Source of the DNA: Flavisolibacter sp.
GTDB taxonomy: Bacteria; Bacteroidota; Bacteroidia; Chitinophagales; Chitinophagaceae
Direction of reading: 5' to 3'
Assembly (NCBI GenBank): GCA_028288675.1
Contig: JAQBNG010000146.1
Span: 1-64,000 of the forward strand
DNA: 64,000 nt
Both the position numbers and the translations under genes were made by a program. The notes under the pieces are model-generated. The model was not told the DNA's origin. It saw only the letters and a list, made by a program, of their open reading frames with translations, and searched no databases. Positions 28,205 through 37,477 of the stretch are shown in pieces; the stretch's first letter is position 1; each line of letters starts with the position of its first letter.

Positions 28205-28347
28205 AGGCGTGTCCATCGCAAAGCCCCGTTCCGCCTACATAGATTCATCTTTTCTTTTGCACCATACTTTGACAAATCTTCGCGAGCCCGGAGTGACAAG
28301 TCTGCCAACGCAGCAAAAGAGTTTAAGCTTCTATACCTAACGCAAAC
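28205..28347 (-). repeat. Dispersed structured intergenic element, diverged copy R4
   Basis: Reverse complement: GTTTGCGTTAGGTATAGAAGCTTAAACTCTTTTGCTGC...GTGCAAAAGAAAAGATGAATCTATGTAGGCGGAACGGGGCTTTGCGATGGACACGCC. Confidence 0.65.
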
Positions 28348-28377
28348 ATCACTCGTCTTAGCGGTAGTGATCAAATC

Positions 28378-28761
28378 CTAAAGTACTAATTGAGTATATA
28401 ACTGTTGAAGTGTTTCGTCTGCATCAGTACAAAACCCCGGATGTACTTTTGAACTTTGCACTACCGTACTTCTGGTTGCCGTTAACCAGCGAAAACGGGA
28501 TGCGACATCAAGTGCTCCAATTGGCCCGCTCCCTTTAGCTCCCCTGCATATCCGTTCAAAGGAAGCAAGGTTTTTTTCTATTTCAACCGCATCTGCAACG
28601 GGACAAAATACCCTCAGCCTTTCCACATCTAATTTATAAAGGCATTGCAAAAATTTTGTTTGCCTGCAATACAGAATGATCCCAACATTAAGAAACTCTT
28701 CCCTCTCCACCCTGGGCACAACACGAATAACAGCGTACTCAAATAACTGCTTCTCTTGCAT
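28378..28761 (-). CDS. DUF3037 family protein
   Basis: 127 aa; FEYAVIRVVPRVEREEFLNVGIILYCRQTKFL; start overlaps the upstream HipA-like gene. Confidence 0.82.
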   Translation of the reverse strand: MQEKQLFEYAVIRVVPRVEREEFLNVGIILYCRQTKFLQCLYKLDVERLRVFCPVADAVEIEKNLASFERICRGAKGSGPIGALDVASRFRWLTATRSTVVQSSKVHPGFCTDADETLQQLYTQLVL

Positions 28762-29569
28762 GCTGTGCTTCTTTTAAAAAGGTTTGAGAGGCTGCAAGCC
28801 TGCCGGTTAAAAACTGCTGGTAAACAGCACGGCTTTCACCAGGTGATGGCGATGAATCTGTGATCAACCATTCATCAGGTATAAGCGAAACAATGGAACG
28901 AAATTTCTCAGGGGTGAGGAGAGACCGAAAGGTGTTATCCACCGCTTCCAGCTCAGTTGCCCATGGCAACAAAACATGATCTTTTACTTGTACAAATGGA
29001 CGCTGGCTTTGTTCTTCCCATGCTGTCCATGAATGATGAAAATATAACGAGGCACCATGATCAATCAGCCAGAGTTCTTTATGCCACATCAGCATATTTG
29101 TGTTTCTAACTGTACGATCTACATTAGTTATAAAGCAATCGAGCCAAACAATTTGCGAAGCTAATGTTGCATCAATTTCTGTAACAGTAGGGTCAAATGT
29201 AATAGCGCCGGATAGGTAGTGAAGTGCAAGATTCAGCCCCGCACTCCTTTTTAATAAATCCTGTATTTCTTCATCGGGCTCGGTTCTGCCAAACGCAGGA
29301 TCAACAGTTGCGAAAACAATTTCAGGAACCTTCAAACCTACTGCACGGGCGATTTCGCCACCAATAACTTCTGCAATTAAAGCCTTGATTCCCTGTCCGG
29401 CACCGCGAAATTTAAGTACATATAAAAAGCCGTCATCTGCTTCTACAATAGCTGGCAATGAGCCGCCCTCCCGCAACGGCGTAACGTAACGAATTATATC
29501 AACGGTTCTTATTTCCGGTTGAGTATCGTTGCTGTTAGTATCTTCTTTTGTTTCTTTTCCCATAATCAA
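28739..29569 (-). CDS. HipA-like kinase family protein
   Basis: 276 aa; YVLKFRGAGQGIKALIAEVIGGEIARAVGL, WLDCFITNVDRTVRNTNML catalytic loop, LWLIDHGASLYFHH. Confidence 0.85.
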   Translation of the reverse strand: MIMGKETKEDTNSNDTQPEIRTVDIIRYVTPLREGGSLPAIVEADDGFLYVLKFRGAGQGIKALIAEVIGGEIARAVGLKVPEIVFATVDPAFGRTEPDEEIQDLLKRSAGLNLALHYLSGAITFDPTVTEIDATLASQIVWLDCFITNVDRTVRNTNMLMWHKELWLIDHGASLYFHHSWTAWEEQSQRPFVQVKDHVLLPWATELEAVDNTFRSLLTPEKFRSIVSLIPDEWLITDSSPSPGESRAVYQQFLTGRLAASQTFLKEAQHAREAVI

Positions 29570-29671
29570 CAGAATGGCGGAAAATTAGACAGATTTTTTG
29601 AGAAGCCGTCACTTCATAAATAGTAAGTGTAGTACCCGCAACAACGACGATTGCGGTAAGCAGGCAGGCAT

Positions 29672-29702
29672 AAAAAAGCCATCCGCTTTTGGCAGAATGG
29701 CT
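29672..29702 (-). terminator. Rho-independent terminator
   Basis: AGCCATTCTGCC...GGATGGCTTTTTT on the minus strand, downstream of 29724-30389. Confidence 0.7.
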
Positions 29703-29723
29703 AACACAACTTAATAAAGCTCT

Positions 29724-30389
29724 TTAAAATTGAAAACCTATCCCAACTTTAAACGCCCTGTTATAAGAATCAAAGTTCTTATTCGCATCCACTTTTGATA
29801 AACCATGATCGTAAGCAGCACTGATATTTACACCATTGCCAAACTGGTACCCAATGCCACCGGTTAGGGCTATATCCCATTGGTTGAACTGGCTTTTTGC
29901 ATCCATTGTTTTATCCAGGATATTGAAACCCAAAGCCCCTGCCGTTGTACGCAACTTAGCATCTGCCAAATAAGAAATCTGTGGTCCGGCAAAAATTTGA
30001 AAACCACTAAAATTTGCTTTGGCTACAACAGGGATATCAATATAAGTAGTACTTAATTGTGCTTTTGCACCCGCGGTTAAAAATTCAGCGCCCTTAATAT
30101 TCAGGTCTCCTTTAAGCTCATAGCCTTTTTGAGAATAGTACAACGCCGGTTCAATTGAAAACTGATCAGATAACGGAACAGACACATAACCACCGCCAAA
30201 AAAACCTGTACTTCCTGAAGTGGTAATAGCACCGTTTGAAAAGCTTAATAAATTTTGAAGACTATTGACTGCTTCGCCTTGTATGCCTGCATGACTAACA
30301 CCCGCTCTTATGCCAAAGGAAGGCTTTGTTTGTGCTAATACGATTGTAGAAACTGCGAGAGAAGCTAAGAGTAGAATATTTTTTTTCAT
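29724..30389 (-). CDS. Outer membrane beta-barrel protein (PorT-like)
   Basis: 221 aa; signal peptide, FGIRAGVSHAGIQG, LSDQFSIEPALYYSQKGYEL, terminal FKVGIGFQF. Confidence 0.85.
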   Translation of the reverse strand: MKKNILLLASLAVSTIVLAQTKPSFGIRAGVSHAGIQGEAVNSLQNLLSFSNGAITTSGSTGFFGGGYVSVPLSDQFSIEPALYYSQKGYELKGDLNIKGAEFLTAGAKAQLSTTYIDIPVVAKANFSGFQIFAGPQISYLADAKLRTTAGALGFNILDKTMDAKSQFNQWDIALTGGIGYQFGNGVNISAAYDHGLSKVDANKNFDSYNRAFKVGIGFQF

Positions 30390-30431
30390 AAAGAAAAGAA
30401 CGTGGTTTACAGCCGTTCTTCTCCGTGGAAG

Positions 30432-30484
30432 GCAAATGAAAAACGGCGTTTAATCAGTGTTTGTTAAAGCCGTTTTTCATTTGC
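30432..30484. terminator. Perfect 16-bp inverted repeat, possible bidirectional terminator
   Basis: GCAAATGAAAAACGGC (30432-30447) / GCCGTTTTTCATTTGC (30469-30484). Confidence 0.55.
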
Positions 30485-30611
30485 TATACTTTAACAGGCG
30501 TAACTAAAAATCAGAACATCATCATCAATTGAAACGCAGAAAAAACTTACTAAGCTACCAGGTTTATTGTTACTGCAATGCTTGGCTCAGTATTTACACC
30601 AGCTTATATAT

Positions 30612-32159
30612 TTACTTAACCGCAGATGATTTTAGCAAGTCCATTTGTTTTTGCATTTGCAGCAACATGGCTTTCATAGCATCAATTTCCTGTTGCTGGC
30701 GGTCTATCTGTGCCTGTTGTTTTACAATTGTATTTTCAATATTGTTTTGGCTGTCGGCGCTCTTTATTGAGCTATTCTTATCTTGTAAATCCTGCAATTT
30801 TTTATTCAGTTCCTGCACCGCCTTTACCAAGGGCACTACAAACTCCGCATAGCGTAAACCATAAAAATCCTTACTGTTTTTGGGAGCATCTACCCCACTG
30901 AATTGATAACCGAGGCCCTTTGCTGCTGCTTCAACTTCCTGCGCTATAAAACCAGTATAAATAACAGATGCTTTTTCCTGTTTGGATTTTATTTCTTCAG
31001 CCGTTACTTCTTTTTTATTTCCTAAAGCATCCGGACGTTTTTTTGTACCCGCTACTGGTGGCCTTAAGGTTTTGTCTATATCATCTACATCAAGGTTATA
31101 GGTAACCGGGCGAAGCTGATTGATGAAGTCAAGCCCCGGAACGTTTTCCATTACATTTCTTTTAAAGCGGCCATCAGAAAAGTTTGTCCAGCCCACATTG
31201 CCACCTATAGATGCTACAGATGTATTGCCTATCCGTACAGAATTAGAGCCGGTAACTATGGCCTGGTATCCAACAGCAGTAGCATTAAACAAAGGCGTGC
31301 CCTCGGGTGCATCGGCAAAGGCTCCTAGTAAAGTATTGTTGTCTCCTGCTGGCAGGTTGCTGCCGGCAGAAAAACCAATAGCTGAATTAAAGTTGCCTTT
31401 ACTTAAAAAGAGTGCACTAACGCCGTGGGCCGAATTACCTGTACCTATAGCATTGGAACTTAAGGCTGAAACACCCGTAGCCGAGTTGAGGCTGCCAGTG
31501 GTATTAGCAACCAGGGACTCGAAGCCTACCCCTGTGTTACTATTGCCATTGTTGGTGTTTAACAAAGCATCACGGCCGTTTGCGGTATTCCATTTTCCGC
31601 CTATGTTAGATGTTAAAGCAGCATACCCGGTAGCCGTATTAAAATCTCCCGTAACGGAAGGATTACCTGCAAAAATTCCAAAGAAAGAATTTGTTGCTCT
31701 GGCGCCTATAAATCTATTTCCTTGCAGGTAAACATCTCCAAAAAGATAAATATCCTTCCAGCTTAAAGAAGCAGAACCCAGGCTATTTGAAGCTGAGCTG
31801 CCGGGCAGCAGATCTTTATTTATGGCTGTAGTTTGCAGATTGGATAGCGTAAGGTTTGCCCCACCGCCGGATGAAGAAGCGAGAGGTTGCCAGCCACCTC
31901 GATAAAAGTAAAAACCGGGAGCCACATCCCACTGGTAAATTAATAAGCCGGTTGCAGGTGATGGAATTGCATCTCTTTCGTTCATTGTCATTCTTGGAAG
32001 GAGGACACCTTTGGTGGTAGAAGTGATATCTAATAGCGAAGAAGGATCTGGTGTGGTTGTGCCAATTCCTACACTGCTTGTTTGGGCCCCTGCTTTCTGA
32101 TTAGAAAAAAGAAGCACCATTGTAACTAAAAGATAGAAAGCATAAAACGTTGTCTTCAT
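30612..32159 (-). CDS. Tail fiber domain-containing protein with C-terminal intramolecular chaperone (peptidase S74-like)
   Basis: 515 aa; SSVGIGTTTPDPSSLLDITS, repetitive NTATGYAALTSN...NSATGVSALSSN head, SDGRFKRNV...DFINQLRPVTYNLD...GFIAQEVEAAAKGLGY. Confidence 0.88.
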   Translation of the reverse strand: MKTTFYAFYLLVTMVLLFSNQKAGAQTSSVGIGTTTPDPSSLLDITSTTKGVLLPRMTMNERDAIPSPATGLLIYQWDVAPGFYFYRGGWQPLASSSGGGANLTLSNLQTTAINKDLLPGSSASNSLGSASLSWKDIYLFGDVYLQGNRFIGARATNSFFGIFAGNPSVTGDFNTATGYAALTSNIGGKWNTANGRDALLNTNNGNSNTGVGFESLVANTTGSLNSATGVSALSSNAIGTGNSAHGVSALFLSKGNFNSAIGFSAGSNLPAGDNNTLLGAFADAPEGTPLFNATAVGYQAIVTGSNSVRIGNTSVASIGGNVGWTNFSDGRFKRNVMENVPGLDFINQLRPVTYNLDVDDIDKTLRPPVAGTKKRPDALGNKKEVTAEEIKSKQEKASVIYTGFIAQEVEAAAKGLGYQFSGVDAPKNSKDFYGLRYAEFVVPLVKAVQELNKKLQDLQDKNSSIKSADSQNNIENTIVKQQAQIDRQQQEIDAMKAMLLQMQKQMDLLKSSAVK

Positions 32160-32302
32160 AAAAGAACATTTGAGTAGTATAAAGAAAGTAGAACCGAACT
32201 GACTGCTTTACGTAGAAAATATTGTTTACAAATTTCGAACAGGAAAATGGGCCTGGAATATTATTGCTTATTTAAAAGGCGGTTAACTTTTTACTTCATA
32301 TG

Positions 32303-33178
32303 CTAAAACTGTATTTTCAAGCCCGCCGCTGTGCGATAAAACTTTAAAGGCTGCGTAATGGTATAATTAATTCCTTTTCCATTTTCTAAAGCAGGTTTCC
32401 ATTCAGGCATCCTTTTTAAAATCCGCAGTAATTCATTATCAAGTGCAATGCCTGCTGATTGCTTTACCTGTAAATCTGTTATACTGCCATCCGCCGCCAC
32501 CATGAACTGTACAACCGCTGTTTTATTCTCACCAACTTTAAGATCAGGTAAAAGCTTTAGGTTTCTATTTAAAAAATTAAGCAACACGTCATTACCTCCA
32601 GGAAAGCCGGGTGGTATTAAGATAACCTTTTGAGGCAGGGGTTTTACTTTTTTCAGTTCTGTTATAAAAAAGTTCGCCAATGCTCTAAGCTTTACCTCGT
32701 TTTTCTTCTCTATATAAATATCATCAAATCCTCCTATCGAATACTTCCGCAGAGCCTGCAGGTTATGCTGGCCCAGGCTTTCTATATCGCTAAAAGAAAT
32801 CAGATATTCATGCCGGTAGGCAGGGCTTATGTTACCATAATCAATTGATTGTAATGAGGAAGACTTTACAGTAACCGTGCTGTCATTATCTAATAAAAAA
32901 ACTACCTCGCTATTCTTATCTACGGTATTGGTGCCAATACCGGAACCCATTAACTGAAGAAAAAAAGCAGTATCGGCAGAAGCAAAAGAGATATCCATTT
33001 TAATATCTGGCGTGGATTTTAAATTGACAGGATAAGTTTCAATCCGCCATTTCCTTAAGTATTTATCGTATCCGTTGGTTTTTAATTTTTGAGAAGCTGA
33101 ATCCAAAGAAAAGAGCAACAATATAAAAACAAAAACTTTCATAAGGAGTGGATGTAGCTTCCGTGTTTTTAATACCAT
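32303..33178 (-). CDS. Energy transducer TonB-like protein
   Basis: 291 aa; C-terminal VVQFMVAADGSITDLQVKQSAGIALDNELLRILKRMPEWKPALENGKGINYTITQPLKF. Confidence 0.82.
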   Translation of the reverse strand: MVLKTRKLHPLLMKVFVFILLLFSLDSASQKLKTNGYDKYLRKWRIETYPVNLKSTPDIKMDISFASADTAFFLQLMGSGIGTNTVDKNSEVVFLLDNDSTVTVKSSSLQSIDYGNISPAYRHEYLISFSDIESLGQHNLQALRKYSIGGFDDIYIEKKNEVKLRALANFFITELKKVKPLPQKVILIPPGFPGGNDVLLNFLNRNLKLLPDLKVGENKTAVVQFMVAADGSITDLQVKQSAGIALDNELLRILKRMPEWKPALENGKGINYTITQPLKFYRTAAGLKIQF

Positions 33179-34164
33179 GGAATATGTGTTTTCAATTCCC
33201 TTACATCAGCTGCTTTATATACTAAAGTCAACTCAAAACCGTTCTTGATTTGCGAAGCTGTCTTAACCGCGGAGATAGTATAATCATACGAAAGCCCAAC
33301 CTGAAAGTTATTGTACCGATAACCCAGATAAGGAATTAAAGCATCTTTATACCGATACCAGACACCCCCCATCAGTTCATTTTTTTCTCCATCGGTCAGT
33401 TGCTGGCCATAGCCGCCACCAATAGTAATCTCGTTCGCTTTTGCCTGTGCCATAGTCGTTAAAGATGTATATATCTTGCCATAGCTTCCAATAAAAAATT
33501 GCGCACCACCTTGGAAGGCAAAACGGGAGGGCATTTTAAATTCATCAGCTGTTATATTTTCCTTGTGCCCTAAAATATTGTACACCGCAAAGCCAGCAAA
33601 AAATGATTTATCATCTAAAAAGGTGTTGTAGATAATACCCGCGTTCAGGTCGAAAAAACTTTTATTATCAAAATTCGTTGGCTCTCCAATTGGTAAAGAA
33701 GCATCATATCCGCCTGGCCCGTATTGGTTCTCGAAACTTAGTTTGCTGTAATCAAGTTTTCTTTGATTATAGGTTCCCTGTACCCCTACTCCAAAACTGC
33801 TTTCACCGTACGCATCTAATCCAACATGGTAAGCAGCGCTCATACCAACTGAGTTTGTTTGCAAGGCACTATTTAACGAACGATCATTCATGACATAAAA
33901 CCCTAGCCCGGCCTTGTGTCCATCGGCTAGTTGATCTCGTAAAGGACTAAAATCTGCTGACAGGTAGCCGGTAAAATAAGGGTTGCCCCCCTGTAACCCC
34001 TGCGACCTGAAATTTGAAGCTATACGGTACGGCCCTTCTGTAAAGCCGGTATTAGCCGGATTGGTAAGAAGCGGTGTAGAAAAAAACTGCGATAGATGGT
34101 AAGATTGCGCCCATACAGCATCAACCGAAAGTAGTAAACACAAATGGAGCACAAACTTTTTCAT
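33169..34164 (-). CDS. PorP/SprF family type IX secretion system membrane protein
   Basis: 331 aa; YHLSQFFSTPLLTNPANTGFTEGPYRIASNFRSQ; PYLGYRYNNFQVGLSYDYTIS. Confidence 0.93.
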   Translation of the reverse strand: MKKFVLHLCLLLSVDAVWAQSYHLSQFFSTPLLTNPANTGFTEGPYRIASNFRSQGLQGGNPYFTGYLSADFSPLRDQLADGHKAGLGFYVMNDRSLNSALQTNSVGMSAAYHVGLDAYGESSFGVGVQGTYNQRKLDYSKLSFENQYGPGGYDASLPIGEPTNFDNKSFFDLNAGIIYNTFLDDKSFFAGFAVYNILGHKENITADEFKMPSRFAFQGGAQFFIGSYGKIYTSLTTMAQAKANEITIGGGYGQQLTDGEKNELMGGVWYRYKDALIPYLGYRYNNFQVGLSYDYTISAVKTASQIKNGFELTLVYKAADVRELKTHIPWY

Positions 34165-34174
34165 GATGTATAAA

Positions 34175-37024
34175 TTATCGTATCAAAAGGCTTCTGCCGC
34201 TTTGCTTACTTGTTTCGCCATTCCTATCAATGCATTCTAAAATCCAGGAATAGGTTTCTGCCGGTTGTGGCAATCCTTTTACTGTTCCATCCCACCCTTT
34301 ACCTTTTACAGCCGTTTGAAAAACCTCCTGCCCCCAGCGATTATATACTTTGAAATACCGTAGCTCGGTTACGTTATACAAAACGGGCCTCAACACATCA
34401 TTAGCTCCGTTTTTATTTGGAGTAAAGGCAGTGGGTACAAATATTTTCATTTCCGGACAGTCCTGAAAATCTAATCGTACCGTGTCAGACGCACGGAAAG
34501 AACAGGTTCCGTTATTTATAGAGACTGAATAAACACCTGATGTCATTGCGATATAATTTATAAGGGTAGCCCCACTGATGATGGTGTCATTTCGAAACCA
34601 TTGATAGGCAGTACCAGCGCTTGATGTTAGAGTAATAGATTTACCCAGGCATGCGGACCGGGGCCCCGTAGTAGTGATGTTTCCTGCGGTTGCCGTGTGA
34701 AAAATAACTTTTACCGGTTTTATGGTAAAGCACCCGGCCGCGTTAGCAGCTTTAATATAATAAGTGCCTTCGGTAACAGCTCCGGGGTTTGGCAACGGAG
34801 TAATTGCACCGGTATCTCTCCAGTAAGTAAAAAGAAGCCCTGCATCCGATCCGGAAGTAATAGTTGATGCTTGTAAATTAGCTGTAAGATCAGGGCAGAT
34901 AGCTGGCGGAGACGTAATAACCAGGTTCGGGATAGTTCCGGTTTGATTGATTACAAAAGCAGCGTCGATAAGGCACCCTGCCGCATCTTTGACGGTTGCC
35001 TTATGATTACCTACAGCAATATTGCTAAAAGAATTGGATGCTTGATAAGCACCATTATCAAGGCTATAAGAGTAATTGGGCGCACCACCGGCAGCCTGAA
35101 TACTAACAGACCCATTAGGCTGCCCACACCTGGCGTTAGTAGCAGTTGCTGTTGCTGTAAGAGTTGATATAAATTGATTAATGACTACTGGGTTAGGTGG
35201 GCTGTTGCAACCGGCTGTATCCTTTATTACAACCTGGTAGGTTCCAGGTACTAACCCTGTAAATGTATTTCCTGTTTGAAAATTAATACCGTTGTCTTTT
35301 GAATATTGATAGGCGTTTCCACTTCCCCCGGCAGGGTTCGTGATGGTTATACTTCCAGTTAGCGTAGTACAACCCGGGTTGGTAGAAGCGGTAGTAAATG
35401 AGATAGCCGTTGGGGTAACCGCGACAGTATTTGCCGCAGGACCACTGCAAATATTATTGAAAATAATAACGCTATAACTACCTGTTTGGGCAGCATTATA
35501 AACTGCTGCAGTAGCTCCCGGTATGATGTTGCCATTAAAATACCATTGGTACGTATTTATGCCGCTTGCAGTGGTGGTAGTAAGGTTTATGGTATTACCT
35601 GGACAAATAGATCCTGATGCCGGGGTAATAAAGCCGGACGGCGTAGTACCCTGTGTTATAACTACAGCATTTGCAGCAGGGTTACTGCACGTTCCGGATA
35701 TGATAGTAGCTGTGTAAGTTCCAGGTGTAGTTACGCTATAAGTAGCCGCTGTTGCACCAGTAATTGCTACCCCGTTTTTAAACCATTGGTAAGAAGAGCC
35801 ACCCGATACAGTCAATGTTAAAGAACCATTGGCGCATACTACTCCGGAAGATGGAGTAATTGAACCAGAAGGCAAGCTTGTTAACGTAACAACACTAACA
35901 TTAGAAGCTTTTGCTTTGCACCCGCCGCTGGTAATAATATCAGCAGAATATGTTCCCTGCTGATTAGCAGAATAAGTAGCGGCGGTAGCACCTGTGATAA
36001 GAATATTGTCTTTGTACCATTGATACGAGCTTCCTCCATTAGCAGTTAACGTTGTGGAACTTCCCCCGCAAATGGTTGCGGTTGCAGGCGTAATGCTTCC
36101 GGTGGGAAGAGGTGTAACGGTTACAGTTGAACTGTTGGAAGCGGCCCCAGTGCAGGTACTGTTTATAATGTTTGCCGTATAAGTTCCTGAAGTAGTGGCA
36201 GTATAAGTAGCAGACGTAGCACCTGCAATCAGTGTTCCGTTTCTAAACCATTGGTAAGATGTGCCGCCATTGACGGTAAGCACTTGGCTGCTGCCCGTGC
36301 AGAAAGTAACTGTGGCAGGAGAAATAGTTCCGGTAACAGTGGGCACGGAATTGATTGTTTCTGATTTAGCCGGAGAAATACAGCCAGCCGGATATTTTGC
36401 AGTAACACTGTATGTCCCCGGACTAAGAGCGGTAAAGACACCGGTTGTATTTGTATAAGTACTGCCGTTGATACTATAAGAAATACCAGCAGCCGGCGCA
36501 GGGCTTGTTACAGTTATAGTTCCTGTGCCTACAGTACATGTTGGCTGAACGACGGTTGTTGCAGGAGGTGCAGGAGTTGTTCTATCCTGCAAGGTAACTT
36601 TGCTGGTACCCGAAGCACTTGGTGTACAGTTTCCGGAAATTACCACTCTTCTAAAGCAGTCATTAGGATCTGCCGCTGCCGGCACCGCGTAATCTTTTGC
36701 AGTTGCACCCGGAATGGGTTGAAAGTTATTTTGACCACAATTGCCCAAAGACATCTCCCACCGGTAGGTATAGTTACCAATTCCTCCAAGCGGTGTTGAA
36801 CCTTGCAATGTTGCTACGGTGCCGGCACAGGTGGCCGGTTTTATTTCAAAAGAATTATTGATAATTGGGATTATACAAGGCTGTGCAAGGGCCGATGAAT
36901 AAGAAAGAAAAATAAAAATAAATAAAAAACTAATACGCGATATAGCCCTCAAAGGGAGCAAGATTGTAATACCATTTTTAGGTATTGAAAAAGATATGTT
37001 TGCAACAGGCTTCAATAAAAACAT
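34175..37024 (-). CDS. Large surface protein with Ig-like repeats and gliding motility-associated C-terminal (T9SS type B) domain
   Basis: 949 aa; repeats of SxYQWFxNGxxIxGATxAxY; C-terminal FVPTAFTPNKNGANDVLRPVLYNVTELRYFKVYNRWGQEVFQT. Confidence 0.92.
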   Translation of the reverse strand: MFLLKPVANISFSIPKNGITILLPLRAISRISFLFIFIFLSYSSALAQPCIIPIINNSFEIKPATCAGTVATLQGSTPLGGIGNYTYRWEMSLGNCGQNNFQPIPGATAKDYAVPAAADPNDCFRRVVISGNCTPSASGTSKVTLQDRTTPAPPATTVVQPTCTVGTGTITVTSPAPAAGISYSINGSTYTNTTGVFTALSPGTYSVTAKYPAGCISPAKSETINSVPTVTGTISPATVTFCTGSSQVLTVNGGTSYQWFRNGTLIAGATSATYTATTSGTYTANIINSTCTGAASNSSTVTVTPLPTGSITPATATICGGSSTTLTANGGSSYQWYKDNILITGATAATYSANQQGTYSADIITSGGCKAKASNVSVVTLTSLPSGSITPSSGVVCANGSLTLTVSGGSSYQWFKNGVAITGATAATYSVTTPGTYTATIISGTCSNPAANAVVITQGTTPSGFITPASGSICPGNTINLTTTTASGINTYQWYFNGNIIPGATAAVYNAAQTGSYSVIIFNNICSGPAANTVAVTPTAISFTTASTNPGCTTLTGSITITNPAGGSGNAYQYSKDNGINFQTGNTFTGLVPGTYQVVIKDTAGCNSPPNPVVINQFISTLTATATATNARCGQPNGSVSIQAAGGAPNYSYSLDNGAYQASNSFSNIAVGNHKATVKDAAGCLIDAAFVINQTGTIPNLVITSPPAICPDLTANLQASTITSGSDAGLLFTYWRDTGAITPLPNPGAVTEGTYYIKAANAAGCFTIKPVKVIFHTATAGNITTTGPRSACLGKSITLTSSAGTAYQWFRNDTIISGATLINYIAMTSGVYSVSINNGTCSFRASDTVRLDFQDCPEMKIFVPTAFTPNKNGANDVLRPVLYNVTELRYFKVYNRWGQEVFQTAVKGKGWDGTVKGLPQPAETYSWILECIDRNGETSKQSGRSLLIR

Positions 37025-37477
37025 TAGTTAGCATTAACAAGTCATCAAAAGGAACAGGAATCAATAGTAACCGCTGGTATAAGGTAGCAGTTAAGCCAAT
37101 ACCAGGATTGAACTTTCTGACAGTTACATTTTAATTCAAACAAAGCGATTAAAAGTTTAATTCTACAGCAAGACCAGTCTTGAAAAATCACACCTTGTAA
37201 TTTAGATACGGACGGTTCTAAATTAACCTGCCAATTTTAATAAAAATTTGCAATCCGGATATCAATCACAGCAGCTAAACCGGTTGTTTTAGGTTGGTAA
37301 AATAAATTTACAGGTTATTACTATACAATCGGGAAAACGGATAAATTTTTTTATTTTCTCAGGCACACCATCGTGGAAATATTGAAGATTTTTTACCGGA
37401 ATTTTTAAAGAATAAATAGTGGGTAGCAATAAAGTAAAGTGACGAATGACCATAAGAGAAAGGTCTTTCAGCGGAGC

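Noticed and set aside
31120-31731. 203-aa plus-strand ORF
   Set aside because: Antisense shadow of the repetitive tail-fiber gene; low-complexity Pro/Ala/Leu translation produced by the repeats.
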